DNA from: Anaerolineae bacterium
GTDB lineage: Bacteria; Chloroflexota; Anaerolineae; JAADDB01
DNA: 40,972 nucleotides
Reading direction: 5' to 3'
Assembly: GCA_015486895.1 (NCBI GenBank)
Contig: WFQT01000188.1
Location: forward strand, 1 to 40,972
Shown here: positions 9,801 through 18,400 of the stretch, piece after piece
Numbering within the stretch: the first letter of the stretch is position 1
Layout: each line of letters begins with the position of its first letter
Program-made: the position numbers and the translations under genes
Notes under the pieces: model-generated
The model's input: only the letters and a program-made list of their open reading frames with translations
What the model was told of the DNA's origin: nothing
Databases searched by the model: none

Positions 9801-10067
9801 CTATCAATCCTCTCTGAACAAATCGATGAAGATGTAACCCGTAGAAGTCGACAAAAACTGAGTGTGAGTGCTCTGGGAGATACGGCAGGCGAAAGTGCTA
9901 CAATTACGACGGAATCTGCTAAAGGCATCGTGGGCGGTAATCGTTCAGTTATTAAGTTCTTGCTCGATTACCTGGAAAAGAACAAAAAGAGTAGAAGCAA
10001 ACGAAAAGCGTTAGCCGATTGGGAAATTCTTGTAATCGAGGAGTATATTACTAAATTGAGAAGATAA
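6885..10067 (+). CDS. Second tubulin-like protein, degenerate GTP loop, membrane hairpin
   Basis: 1060 residues from ATG 6885, chosen because AGAGGT (6873-6878) lies 6 bases upstream and the domain starts at once (ALIVGIGDTG). It is a distant paralogue of the previous protein: same N-terminal strand-loop, long helical middle, and C-terminal HGLPL and ALGLAFG motifs. The tubulin loop, GGTGSG in the paralogue, reads here about GALSDPFTSGT (residues 158-168), so the Gly-rich loop is disrupted and GTP binding is doubtful. Two hydrophobic segments near residues 529-550 and 570-600, absent from the paralogue, form a likely membrane hairpin in the helical middle. A basic, Lys/Arg-rich stretch lies close to the C-terminus. 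Likely role (inference): a membrane-bound, possibly non-hydrolysing partner that anchors or caps the first protein. Confidence 0.82.
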   Translation: MERTIRQALIVGIGDTGIAVLSRLRERLVHLSDGKGVPVISLVGISENGNFPRNELPAGEEVQPIHQITLSARSVDDAVLQLLSPELQEAIIAMKPAGQSEASTRLTGWLKFFSNAPFIESTLRQWTLQVIDTAAKDKLKNMGMGVHSTAALDVFVVGALSDPFTSGTLVEFPYLLQHILEHQMIAERITKRYAGVLFLPVFADETHDGEDINERRKREYTQQANTYAALKELDYYMDQGHYKMSFDPGLRVEQIRAPYDYVYLVDAVNEANQRIPTRSQMTEMVAEWFDQTLTTTMGEELSKQSTQGGIARSFGKLAVYSGFGLSAYILPVEETIDVGAIRLGLDMLGRSKGLLKEQPPEAIEPVVFSAVDKDGVVARLRNGNGGDKKIAAYTNQFDKPFRHMAPYDLKAFFETVYKSFGHNYTRLLPVIERNMATNLEDLLDEKQKEVEDKAFELIDDNHIGGISLAIRALQSLTERLNKLVAVERGNLDLITGQLKEATEDVTKTQAAHVAAVYAFYPEDWREQIVVWGGLIGFLVFSFWLSITSFLFAKDNLAGLVAEWSGGDLSFLARAGLQLATFLFLIAALFAVGVAGYNAYHWWKRTRSNYVSTLKTRLTDALKKVVTSMTLHYFSAIERVSKEVNGQVVDLRDKVETVQDALQQRFAAPHALYGSRRFLLEESLLTEEDFDEFYEEIVGGSVEDELYRFSQPEQYGTISGWRDMEPKEIEDKLLAFGRGYLSPGLKEKDVETLLVKHAQLSEPNESGRHPYSPTANDEDAKIRAVQEKMKDLIDSAKPFLRYNSTALDTAVNPSLIQVVGFLQANNDDSLVQKAVEQIGIGSGATIQTVRVPDRYHIISMSVRHGLPLSAVSMLASYREQYSRFRARNEVGLHAQSKYLMLPDIFPLRFEGKIISEPQEAVALGLAFGKVHWNSRQKRYECQYHDNFLEKNIVVPLGEDKTAATMFLQEHVEILSILSEQIDEDVTRRSRQKLSVSALGDTAGESATITTESAKGIVGGNRSVIKFLLDYLEKNKKSRSKRKALADWEILVIEEYITKLRR

Positions 10068-10221
10068 CAGGGTGGTTGTGTATTGTTCGCAGCGGTGAAT
10101 TACAAGAAATTTTGCTCGTTACCAGTCGGCCGTTTCAGTGGGGAGATGATTGGTAAAATGGCATTCTGCTTTTTGCCGACTTATTCTGATACATTGGTGT
10201 TGTCCGGGAGAGATGTAAGGA

Positions 10222-10251
10222 ATCTGCGGAGAACCTACGTAATCAGCGTTC
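10222..10251. repeat. ATC[AT]GCGT-type intergenic repeat
   Basis: ATCTGCG at 10222 and ATCAGCGT at 10242 lie 20 bases apart, with a degenerate copy at 10232 that keeps the 10-base phase. The 3' end AATCAGCGTTCCA recurs exactly at 19791-19803. Confidence 0.45.
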
Positions 10252-10260
10252 CACTTGACC

Positions 10261-10288
10261 CAGATTGAGCAGTTACGCTCTCTCAATC
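10261..10288. other. 8-base stem hairpin
   Basis: AGATTGAG (10262-10269) pairs with CTCAATCT (10281-10288) around an 11-base loop. No T-run follows, so termination is not supported. It might be an RNA structure or a dyad binding site in the long gap. Confidence 0.4.
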
Positions 10289-10849
10289 TATTAGGGTGAG
10301 AAAAAGATGATGAGGCGAGAGACGGACGCATGTTGGGAAATAGCTCGTTTCCTTTCGCGTCTCCGTGATTGGTCGAGTGCTGTTGACAGGTCTGTTGAGT
10401 AACAGGTTCGACGAATTCGCTAAACAACTAAAGCTCAGCTCTGCTATGTTTGGAGCCTGCCTAAACTATCCATAGAAAATGATTTGACAGGGAAGCAGCC
10501 TGCCAGTTGTGTGTTCGTTGCTTTCGAAGCTGTCTCTGCGCGTTCTGTACTCCTTGCAGCTTCCGTTTCCAGCAGGTGGGTAACCAGTATAGAGCGTCAA
10601 TCAAAATGGGAAAGTAACATTACTTAGGACATTGCTAATATTGCGACATTGTAAGTTTTACTTGTTGAAGCGTCATGGTGGGCTATCAGGTGCATTTTAC
10701 AAGAATAATTGGGGCTGTTACCTTGACTGTGGACGCGAGATGGTGGATATGACCTGATATCGACGGGATAATGCAGGGTTTGGACAAATCGGGGGGCTGG
10801 ATGCTCATTCTTTTTTTCACGCCAAGTGGGCTACGCAGAAGGAGGAATC

Positions 10850-13630
10850 ATGTCTTTGCAACCTGGCATGCATTTAGGACGCTATGAAATTGTGGCTCTA
10901 CTCGGGGAGGGTGGATTCGCTAATGTCTATGAGGGCTACCAACGCGAGTATGACCGGCGGGTCGCCGTAAAGGTGCTTCACGAGTGGTTGGCCAAGGATG
11001 CACGCATTGTAGCCAGATTTAGGGAAGAGGCGATCAAAACATTCAACCTCCAACATCCCAATATTGTGCGTGTGTTGGATTTTCAGGAGGATCGCGGTCA
11101 TTATTTCATCGTGATGGAACTTGTAAATGGCCAGTCGTTACGCCAGCTAATCAATGCTCGTGACGCGACAGATTTTGTGCACGATGATGTGGCTGCGACT
11201 CGTCTTCACGATGACGCTAATGCCAAGACGCAGCTTCACCAGCTCTCCTCTTCTTATCAAGAACTCGATCTCGGCATCATTTCCAGCATTTTTCGGGATG
11301 TGTGTGCTGCGCTCACATACGCGCATGGCGAGCAGATCATTCATCGCGATGTGAAACCGGACAATATTCTGGTGGCGAGGGACGGCCGGGCATTGTTGGT
11401 GGATTTTGGTATTGCTAAAGCCCAGGATGAAGCGCTACATCTGACTAGTACCGGTGTGCGAATTGGCTCGGCTTTATATATGGCGCCGGAGCAAATCCGT
11501 GTGTCTGGCAAGCAAGAAAGCGATTATCGTTCCGATATTTATTCTTTGGGCGTCACTTTATACGAAGTATTGACCGGAACACCCCCTTTCGTCGCGAGAG
11601 AGGCGCAAAGCATCTGGAGAATGCATTTGGAGGACCAGCCGATTCCTCCCTCACGGCAGAAACCTGATTTACCTGAGCGACTCGACGCAGTTGTGCTCAA
11701 ATGCTTGGCGAAAGACCCAAACGATAGGTACCAGAATGCTACAGATGTTGCTCAGGCGCTTTCCGATCTGATAACACCCAAACCTATCACGATCTTGTTC
11801 TCCTCCACGCCACCGGTGACTGCCAAGAAGCGTCGCGAAGAGAAAGCGAAATTGGTATGTCCGGCATGCGGATATGATTTTCATGCTACGGATGTCAAAG
11901 CTATCTGTCCGGCGTGCGGGTACGAGTTCCCTGCTGAAGAAGGGGGACAAGCTTTCTCCCAGCGAGAGGCACGCGCCAGTAAATTCCTGCGTGATTTGGG
12001 CCTCAGTGCGGACTTATCACTTGATGTGAAGGCTTACGAGTATGACAAGAGCATCAAGACGCCTCTCCAGGCAGCTACCAGGCATGCTGTCGAACATGCC
12101 AAAGAAGTTTTCGCCGATGGTGTCGTTGTTCTTCCTGAAGAGAGTCCTGATCTGCCCCAGAAATACACTGACACCAGCGCTGCCTTGTTTGATGTAGCAG
12201 CATTGATGGAATCCCAAGCCTTGAAAGAATTTCAGGTTAAGCGAACGGCCCGGCGATATCGGCGACAGTCAGTCCATAAGGCGCGAGCATTGGCCTGTGC
12301 GGTAATAGGCAAATATCACACGTCGTTGGCTGCCTCTCGCGAGAACCACGATGAGGTGGTGAAGGGATACGAACAGTCTGTCAACTGGTATCAGAGGGCT
12401 CAGGAACACGGCAAGCAGAGCGATGAGCAAAGGGAGGCATTGACATCTCGCTTTGAGGCTGCGGAGATGCTCGTCAAGCTCATTTTGGACTTTCCGCCAG
12501 AAGGACAGGATCGATTAGCAGAGCAGGCTGTGCGCGTGTTTGATGATTTGCCACCTGACTTTTGGGGTGCTGAAGCAGATAAGAAGAAAGCAAATAGTTA
12601 CCGGGGACTGTATGCCGAGAAATTGGAGACGATAGAAAGAGCTAAGAAGGAAATTGCTAATACGCAAGCCACAACCCTCGGCTATGGGAAGAAATGGCGT
12701 GCTTCTGATGAGAAATCTTTACTGGCGCCGTTACGCGCTCGGTTAAATACGTTGTTTGCACAACAACTGCCTTCGCTGTTGCCTCATGACGCTGAAATAC
12801 ATTTGACGCTTTGGATTGGCATTTTTCTCTTATGGCTTTTAGGGCGCGCACTGCTCCCACTTGGATCTTTGATCCGGGCTGCACACGTGTTAGCATTGCT
12901 GCCAATGCCTCACTTTTTATCTCCTGCCATTGGATTGATTGGGACTGCCATCAGCGGCCTGTTGATTTTAGCGCCGTGGATTTTAGGGTATTGGGGTGGG
13001 TATGGGCGCGCTCGTCCCAGCGTAAAGCATTTCAACCAGATCGATCTAATCCTTTCTTTTGTTGCCATTCTGACGCTATTGCCGTGGTTGGGGCTCTGGC
13101 TTTATGGGGCCTTACTGATGGGTTTGGGGGTTATAGCCGGTAGATATTTGGACAAAAAGAGAGCTTTCAAACGTGGGGATAAAGTAGGTATGGTTATTGG
13201 AGGTGCGTTGTTGGTGCTCTTTTTGCTCTATCTCGTGCTTTATGCTGCACCGCTCACTTTGGTGTTGGCGGCGCTTGTCGGCTTGGCCGGTTGGCTGAGT
13301 GGTGACTATCTGTGCCGGTTGGATGTGACGTCCACGGCGTTACAGCAGATCAACGAGAATCTCTCGTTGCTGGAAAAAGAGTCGACGCTCCTTGTGGCTC
13401 GGCTGCTGTACAGTGTGGATCGGGATGAGTTCGTGAATGTGGAAGCGTTGAAAAGTGGAACTGAGGACTTTCGAAACGGGTTAACCGAGATCGTTTTCGA
13501 CGGTAGTACGGGCTGGACGGTCAAGGGACTCGTAATGCAGTTGAAGAAAAGCACGATTTCTCTTTTGCGCCATGGGGTGCAGGAAGCAAGCGTCAGATTG
13601 AGAAAAGGCAAAGATCGGCAACAGAATTAA
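10850..13630 (+). CDS. Ser/Thr kinase with zinc ribbon and polytopic membrane tail
   Basis: 926 residues from ATG 10850 (AAGGAGG at 10839-10845). Complete Hanks-type kinase: Gly loop GEGGFANV (19-26), K41, HRD 165-167, DFG 185-187, APEQ. A polar insert near 106-138 in the kinase domain carries Thr motifs ATRLHDD (T117) and KTQLHQ (T127). After the kinase comes a zinc ribbon with CPAC pairs at 337/340 and 353/356, then about 290 mostly helical residues. Residues about 652-817 hold roughly five or six membrane helices, followed by a helical cytosolic tail. Most receptor-like kinases have a single membrane helix and an outer sensor. Here the kinase is tethered by a bundle with almost no outer domain, so it may sense the membrane or a partner protein. 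It stands 44 bases before the pseudokinase gene. Confidence 0.9.
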   Translation: MSLQPGMHLGRYEIVALLGEGGFANVYEGYQREYDRRVAVKVLHEWLAKDARIVARFREEAIKTFNLQHPNIVRVLDFQEDRGHYFIVMELVNGQSLRQLINARDATDFVHDDVAATRLHDDANAKTQLHQLSSSYQELDLGIISSIFRDVCAALTYAHGEQIIHRDVKPDNILVARDGRALLVDFGIAKAQDEALHLTSTGVRIGSALYMAPEQIRVSGKQESDYRSDIYSLGVTLYEVLTGTPPFVAREAQSIWRMHLEDQPIPPSRQKPDLPERLDAVVLKCLAKDPNDRYQNATDVAQALSDLITPKPITILFSSTPPVTAKKRREEKAKLVCPACGYDFHATDVKAICPACGYEFPAEEGGQAFSQREARASKFLRDLGLSADLSLDVKAYEYDKSIKTPLQAATRHAVEHAKEVFADGVVVLPEESPDLPQKYTDTSAALFDVAALMESQALKEFQVKRTARRYRRQSVHKARALACAVIGKYHTSLAASRENHDEVVKGYEQSVNWYQRAQEHGKQSDEQREALTSRFEAAEMLVKLILDFPPEGQDRLAEQAVRVFDDLPPDFWGAEADKKKANSYRGLYAEKLETIERAKKEIANTQATTLGYGKKWRASDEKSLLAPLRARLNTLFAQQLPSLLPHDAEIHLTLWIGIFLLWLLGRALLPLGSLIRAAHVLALLPMPHFLSPAIGLIGTAISGLLILAPWILGYWGGYGRARPSVKHFNQIDLILSFVAILTLLPWLGLWLYGALLMGLGVIAGRYLDKKRAFKRGDKVGMVIGGALLVLFLLYLVLYAAPLTLVLAALVGLAGWLSGDYLCRLDVTSTALQQINENLSLLEKESTLLVARLLYSVDRDEFVNVEALKSGTEDFRNGLTEIVFDGSTGWTVKGLVMQLKKSTISLLRHGVQEASVRLRKGKDRQQN

Positions 13631-13674
13631 AGTTAGCATGAACAGTCATGGGAAAGCGGATCGGGGAGGAAGGT

Positions 13675-15402
13675 ATGAGTATTGCGGAATATTCCAATGT
13701 CATTGATCACCTACCGTCCATCAGGGAGATTAGAAATCTCCATAGGGCTAAGACAGGAACTCACACTCATGGTGATGTTTTCTTACTTCATCATACTGGC
13801 AATGAGGGAGTGGTTTTGAAACTCTTGTTCGAAAAACTGGTGAGCGATCAGGCATTCCAGTCGGGATTTCTTAAGGCCGCTGCGATAGCGGCTAAGTTGG
13901 AACATCCCAACTTTGTCCGCGTGTTTGGCGCCAAAAAGGTGGGCAACCAAGTGGTGTTGGCGATGCAATACGCTGACAAGGGGAGTCTCAGTGATGTCTT
14001 GGATAAGGCCGACGATAACAAACTTTCTCTCGACAAAGCGGTTCGAGTTTTAGCAGGTATCTGCGCTGCGCTAGAATACGCACATGAAAAACGAATTACG
14101 CATTGGAACATCAAGCCGGGGAGCGTATTGTTAACCAGAAATGATCAGGTTAAGCTCGATGCCTTTGATTTGGTTATGGCAATGATGGAAGCGCACGGAG
14201 GTGGGAATGCCCGTGATACCGAGGTAAAAGGTTTGGGGTCCGTGTTTTACGAAATGGTAACGGGATTACCTTACGACGAAGATACCACAAGACTGGGCAT
14301 TATTAGACCTGGAAAATTACGGAAGGTTATTAGGCGGTCGTTGGAAAGTGGTAACGGCAATCCTTATCGGAATGTGAGTCAGTTTTGCGAGGATTTTAAG
14401 AGATCTCTCCCTAAATCAGGGGGAGTGCTTGTGGCACTTGGCGATGTTTATCGCACAGCTAAACAAAGGCTAACTATTCGGTGGGAATATCCTGTTGAGC
14501 TTGATTCTGATTATTATCCTTCAGCGATTCGGTTGAACCGGGATGGGGATGTCTATTTGCTTTTGTCGTCTCGATCACAAAATGCGGGTCTGGTTTATTT
14601 TTACGACAAGCGATTTGCTGGCAAAGCTCGGCAGGAATATTCAATCGAGGGGATACCGATCAATGCATTTTTGTCCGACAATGGTGGCATTCTTTACATC
14701 GTGATACGTGGCCAGACTAACGAGTTGAGGATTTTGGAGTGGGATACTTCAAGAAAGAAATGGATTCAGGACTGGTATGTCCCTGGCGATGGGATCAGGC
14801 AGATATTGAGAATTAGAAATGATGGTAGGTTTCTTCTTGTCGAGGAGAACCAGCTTGTTATATGGGATGCCTTTCGCGGTCAATCGAAAGCAGTGAACGC
14901 AAAGTTAAGGAACAAAGAGATTATCTTGGCTGCTTATAAGGACGAGGGTGGCATTAGGATTATTTCATCACTTATCAAGAATTCTACTAGCACTGACCTA
15001 TGTATAGATATCTCTCGATTTGTTCTTGATGGTACAATTTTCTGTCGCCACCTGGACGAGCAGCAAGTTGGCGGGGATAATGATGAGCCAATGGAACGCT
15101 CGGTGCCAGCCGCCGGCCGTCGTTATTTGGGTTTTCGTATAGACGATTTACGGCTGTTCTTTTTTGATATTTCAAAGCGATCTGTTGTTTCAGTCAAATT
15201 GCCGTACAATTATGCCACTTGCGCCTCTACAATTGGCGAGCCCACTGGTGAACTGGCCATGCTGAATAAAGATATTGCCAAGGAAAGTCTTTTGTGGTGG
15301 GTCGGAAATAGAAGCGTAGCTGTTGCCATACAACAAAACCGTGAACGATTCGTACGGATCTATCCTTTGACGTACCTTCATCACATCTTGGGAGTGGGTT
15401 AA
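13675..15402 (+). CDS. Pseudokinase fused to propeller-like repeat region
   Basis: 575 residues from ATG 13675, with GGAGG (13665-13669) 5 bases upstream; the earlier in-frame ATG at 13648 has no such site. Residues about 20-250 align with the kinase fold: K49 in VVLKLL remains, as do the EHPNFVRVFG and ALEYAHEKRITH landmarks. The catalytic HRDxKPxN reads HWNIKPGS (143-150), so the catalytic Asp is Asn and the metal-binding Asn is Ser. DFG is replaced by A163-F-D165. The Gly loop is unrecognisable. Phosphotransfer is therefore very unlikely. Residues about 280-575 have strand-rich repeats (NRDGDVYLLL, DNGGILYIVI, NDGRFLLVEE) that look like a beta-propeller. No membrane segment. Its stop overlaps the next start (TAATG), implying matched synthesis and probably a complex. 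Likely a regulatory scaffold. Confidence 0.85.
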   Translation: MSIAEYSNVIDHLPSIREIRNLHRAKTGTHTHGDVFLLHHTGNEGVVLKLLFEKLVSDQAFQSGFLKAAAIAAKLEHPNFVRVFGAKKVGNQVVLAMQYADKGSLSDVLDKADDNKLSLDKAVRVLAGICAALEYAHEKRITHWNIKPGSVLLTRNDQVKLDAFDLVMAMMEAHGGGNARDTEVKGLGSVFYEMVTGLPYDEDTTRLGIIRPGKLRKVIRRSLESGNGNPYRNVSQFCEDFKRSLPKSGGVLVALGDVYRTAKQRLTIRWEYPVELDSDYYPSAIRLNRDGDVYLLLSSRSQNAGLVYFYDKRFAGKARQEYSIEGIPINAFLSDNGGILYIVIRGQTNELRILEWDTSRKKWIQDWYVPGDGIRQILRIRNDGRFLLVEENQLVIWDAFRGQSKAVNAKLRNKEIILAAYKDEGGIRIISSLIKNSTSTDLCIDISRFVLDGTIFCRHLDEQQVGGDNDEPMERSVPAAGRRYLGFRIDDLRLFFFDISKRSVVSVKLPYNYATCASTIGEPTGELAMLNKDIAKESLLWWVGNRSVAVAIQQNRERFVRIYPLTYLHHILGVG

Positions 15403-18400
15403 TGATTGACCTGATATTTGACTTCCTAAACAATCTGCTTGCCAACTGGATATGGGATGTTGCCGGTCATGATCTTGTGATTGCAGGCGCCATATCAGTT
15501 GTGTTGCTTTTACTCGCGGTTGCTCGTTTTCAGGAAGGTGGATCAGCAGATAGTAAAGTGTCTGCTTTATGGAAAATCTTGCTGGCACAGTCTACTAAGA
15601 TCCTCTTCTTTTTGTTTGGTGTTGCCTGGGGAGTCTTGTGGTTTGAGACGGGATTTGTCGCGGCTGGTCGATGGGTACCTAAGCTAATGCTTTTGGTTTT
15701 TGCCTTGGTTCTTGTTTATGTGGTGTGGAGCTTTCGCACGGAGAACTGGGTGTGGTGTTATGCTGTCTTGATGGTCGCGCTCTTTATTATGTTCTTGTAT
15801 CCTACCCCTGCCAGTTGGGTTCACGGTGACTTGGCTTCTGTGTACGTCGAGGTATCTCCCAGGTATAGGGAAACCGCGTTACAAAATGTGCAGATAGGGA
15901 GTGAACTGGCTCGTCATCACATATATTCAACTATAAAGTTCTCATGGGCGGGCGCAAAGAGGCAGAATCCGGTCAGGTATCTACAATATATTAGACGTAA
16001 CGCTTTGTATGACGCGGCGGTTATGATCACGGATGACGGTGAGAAAGACAGTAATTGGCACATTTCCTTCGATCCTCCGATTAACGGTACTGATCGCATT
16101 ACTGTTACAACGCATGTTAGTATGGAGTATGTAATATCCGGCTACTTGGCACGATTGAGAATCTCGCACGGGTTGGACGCACCTTCTTACCACGACATGT
16201 CGACATTCTTGGAGTTATTGTTTCCCATGGGAAAAGTGTCTGGATGGGAAGGGCTACCAGATGAATCATTCAAGTCACTGGATGTTGCGACTCGAACGAT
16301 ACCTGACTTGTCCTACTTGATTCTCAAAAGCGCCTTCCAAACGCGAAACTGGGACTTGTTGAATTGGAAAGTGCCCACCAGTGATCTGGACTTGGAATCG
16401 TGGAGCAAAAAGCGAGTCGAAGATAGTTCGGACAAAGAGACCCGGAAAAACGTGAAGTTTGCCAAGCAGTTACTATTGCTGGGCATAGCTATTCAAAGAC
16501 GCGAGTTAGATTCTGCCGTGGAGTTAGACAAAAACCTGCATGACGAAATGACTGCTTGGGGGGAAAGCCTCCCGTCTTCACTGACAACGAAATACTACAT
16601 TTTGCACGTCAAATTGGGATTATTGTATATTGATCTTTCTAAGGACAGGGTGCAGATAGGGTCTGATGATCTCAAACATCTCATGAAAAAGGGGGAAGCT
16701 TATCAAGATGAAAGAGACTTACTATTGGGTCAAATATATCTGGACTATAGCAGTTTGATTGGGAAAGGAGGCCTTGCTGACAATGAGCGCATGTCCGAGG
16801 CGGCAAAACGATTGCAATCGGCCTGTACAGAAGCTGTTCATACCGATAGTCCCCTTTCCGGTATCGAGGCGTGTTACTGGGGATATGATAGGATCCCACC
16901 GGTATTGAGCACTGTTGACTGGATGGGTCAGGCACAGAAAATAGCCGATAGATACCACATATCTCTGAAGGAAGCATTTGTCGAAAACGCAAGAAGTAGT
17001 ATTGAGGCGATCCAGGCTGAAAAAAAGATTGAGCTCCCTATTCAGCTAATGGCATTTGTGCCGTCAACTGAACGTTCATCCAAAGAGATTGTTCTACGTA
17101 TTAAGGACGAATACAACAAAGACGCGGGTACGTGCGTGCTCAAGTTACAAAATGGTATAGGTTCACACGATGCAATACAGGAATACCGGAGTGATTCTTC
17201 TTGCAAAGTGACGGTGGGCACAGATTACCACTATCGCTGGAGTGAAAACAAACAGCATAGCGGCACTATTACTTTAAAGCCACGAAAATATTTCCTGTAT
17301 TGGACACCTTCAGGTGGGACAGAACGAAAGTTTAGCCTTGTACCCCTGGTGCTGGACTTACGCCCCATGCCGATCGATATTCATTTGGAATTTCAGCCGC
17401 AACAGAGATTCCATGTTGTCGGAGAGCCTATTACCCTGACAGCGTATTTTCGAGGCAGTTTATCTTCTGCTCACGCTTCAGAGCTTATGAATATGATTTC
17501 CACTCACGTGAAATTCAATGCAGAAATTCGGCCAGCCGCACCTTTGCACGGTAAATGTCCCCTAGAAACCCCTGTTCCACTGAATACTGACGGTTCACAG
17601 GTCGTTAGTGGACGATGGATTCCCCGTGTGGGGGCGTGTGATGCATACAATGTTCGAGTTAAAGGTGTCTCGCTCGGTCACGTAGTATACATTGGAACGA
17701 TGCCCTTGCAATCGCAGGTCATAAAACTGGATAATATTGTGCCTTGTACCATGCAGATTGCTGACAACAATGTGGTCTGGATTTATGGCGGCCCCTCTGC
17801 TCAACACTATGACCGGATAAAGAGGCCAGAAGCTGGTGAAACTTTCAAAGTGACTGGGAAGGATGCTTTTAATGAAAGGTGGGTGAGGATTGATCTTGGT
17901 GACGGAAAAGAAGGGTGGATATACAACAGCCCAGGTCATGTCATAGTACATGGCTCTCTCTCGGATGTTCCGATACTAGACAAGAGGCCACCATCCAATC
18001 CACACGTAATTACCGTTCGGGATGTAATTTTGCTTAGTGGACCTGGGGAGCGGTGTGAGAAAGTGTCTAAGATGGGACCTGGTACAGATTTGAAAATCCA
18101 GGCGCAGAGTGTGGATGGACAGTGGTGGAAGGTCCAGTACAAGGGGGGTACTGGATGGATTAGGAAAGATAATGTAGGCCAGGTTCAGGGTACAACCGAA
18201 GAAATCAAGGCCTTGTGGCCCTTGGACGTCAAGATAGTGAAGGAAACTAACACGTACGATTCGTATGGAGATTATGGGAGTAAAGCCCTTGTCGGCGATC
18301 GTTTCAGCGTTACAGGAAAAAGCCAAGACGGGAAATGCTTACAAAGCTATTTGGGCGACGTGTCAGGAGTTTGGATTGATAGTAGCGCTGTGGAGTATAT

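Larger units (their letters stand above)
10068..10849. other. 782-base gap before kinase cluster
   Basis: No convincing gene. A 61-codon frame at 10083-10268 has no ribosome site, family pattern or conserved partner and is not called. The gap contains an ATC[AT]GCGT-type repeat (10222-10251) and a hairpin (10261-10288). TTGACA-like boxes at 10383 and 10484 have no matching -10 box. The gap separates the tubulin-like block from the kinase block and is the most likely site of an internal promoter, but none can be pointed to. Confidence 0.55.

Noticed and set aside
10083..10268. 61-codon frame in the long gap
   Set aside because: No ribosome site, no recognisable content, and it contains part of the dispersed repeat.
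10383..10512. Promoters based on TTGACA at 10383 and 10484
   Set aside because: No -10-like hexamer at 16 to 18 bases downstream of either.
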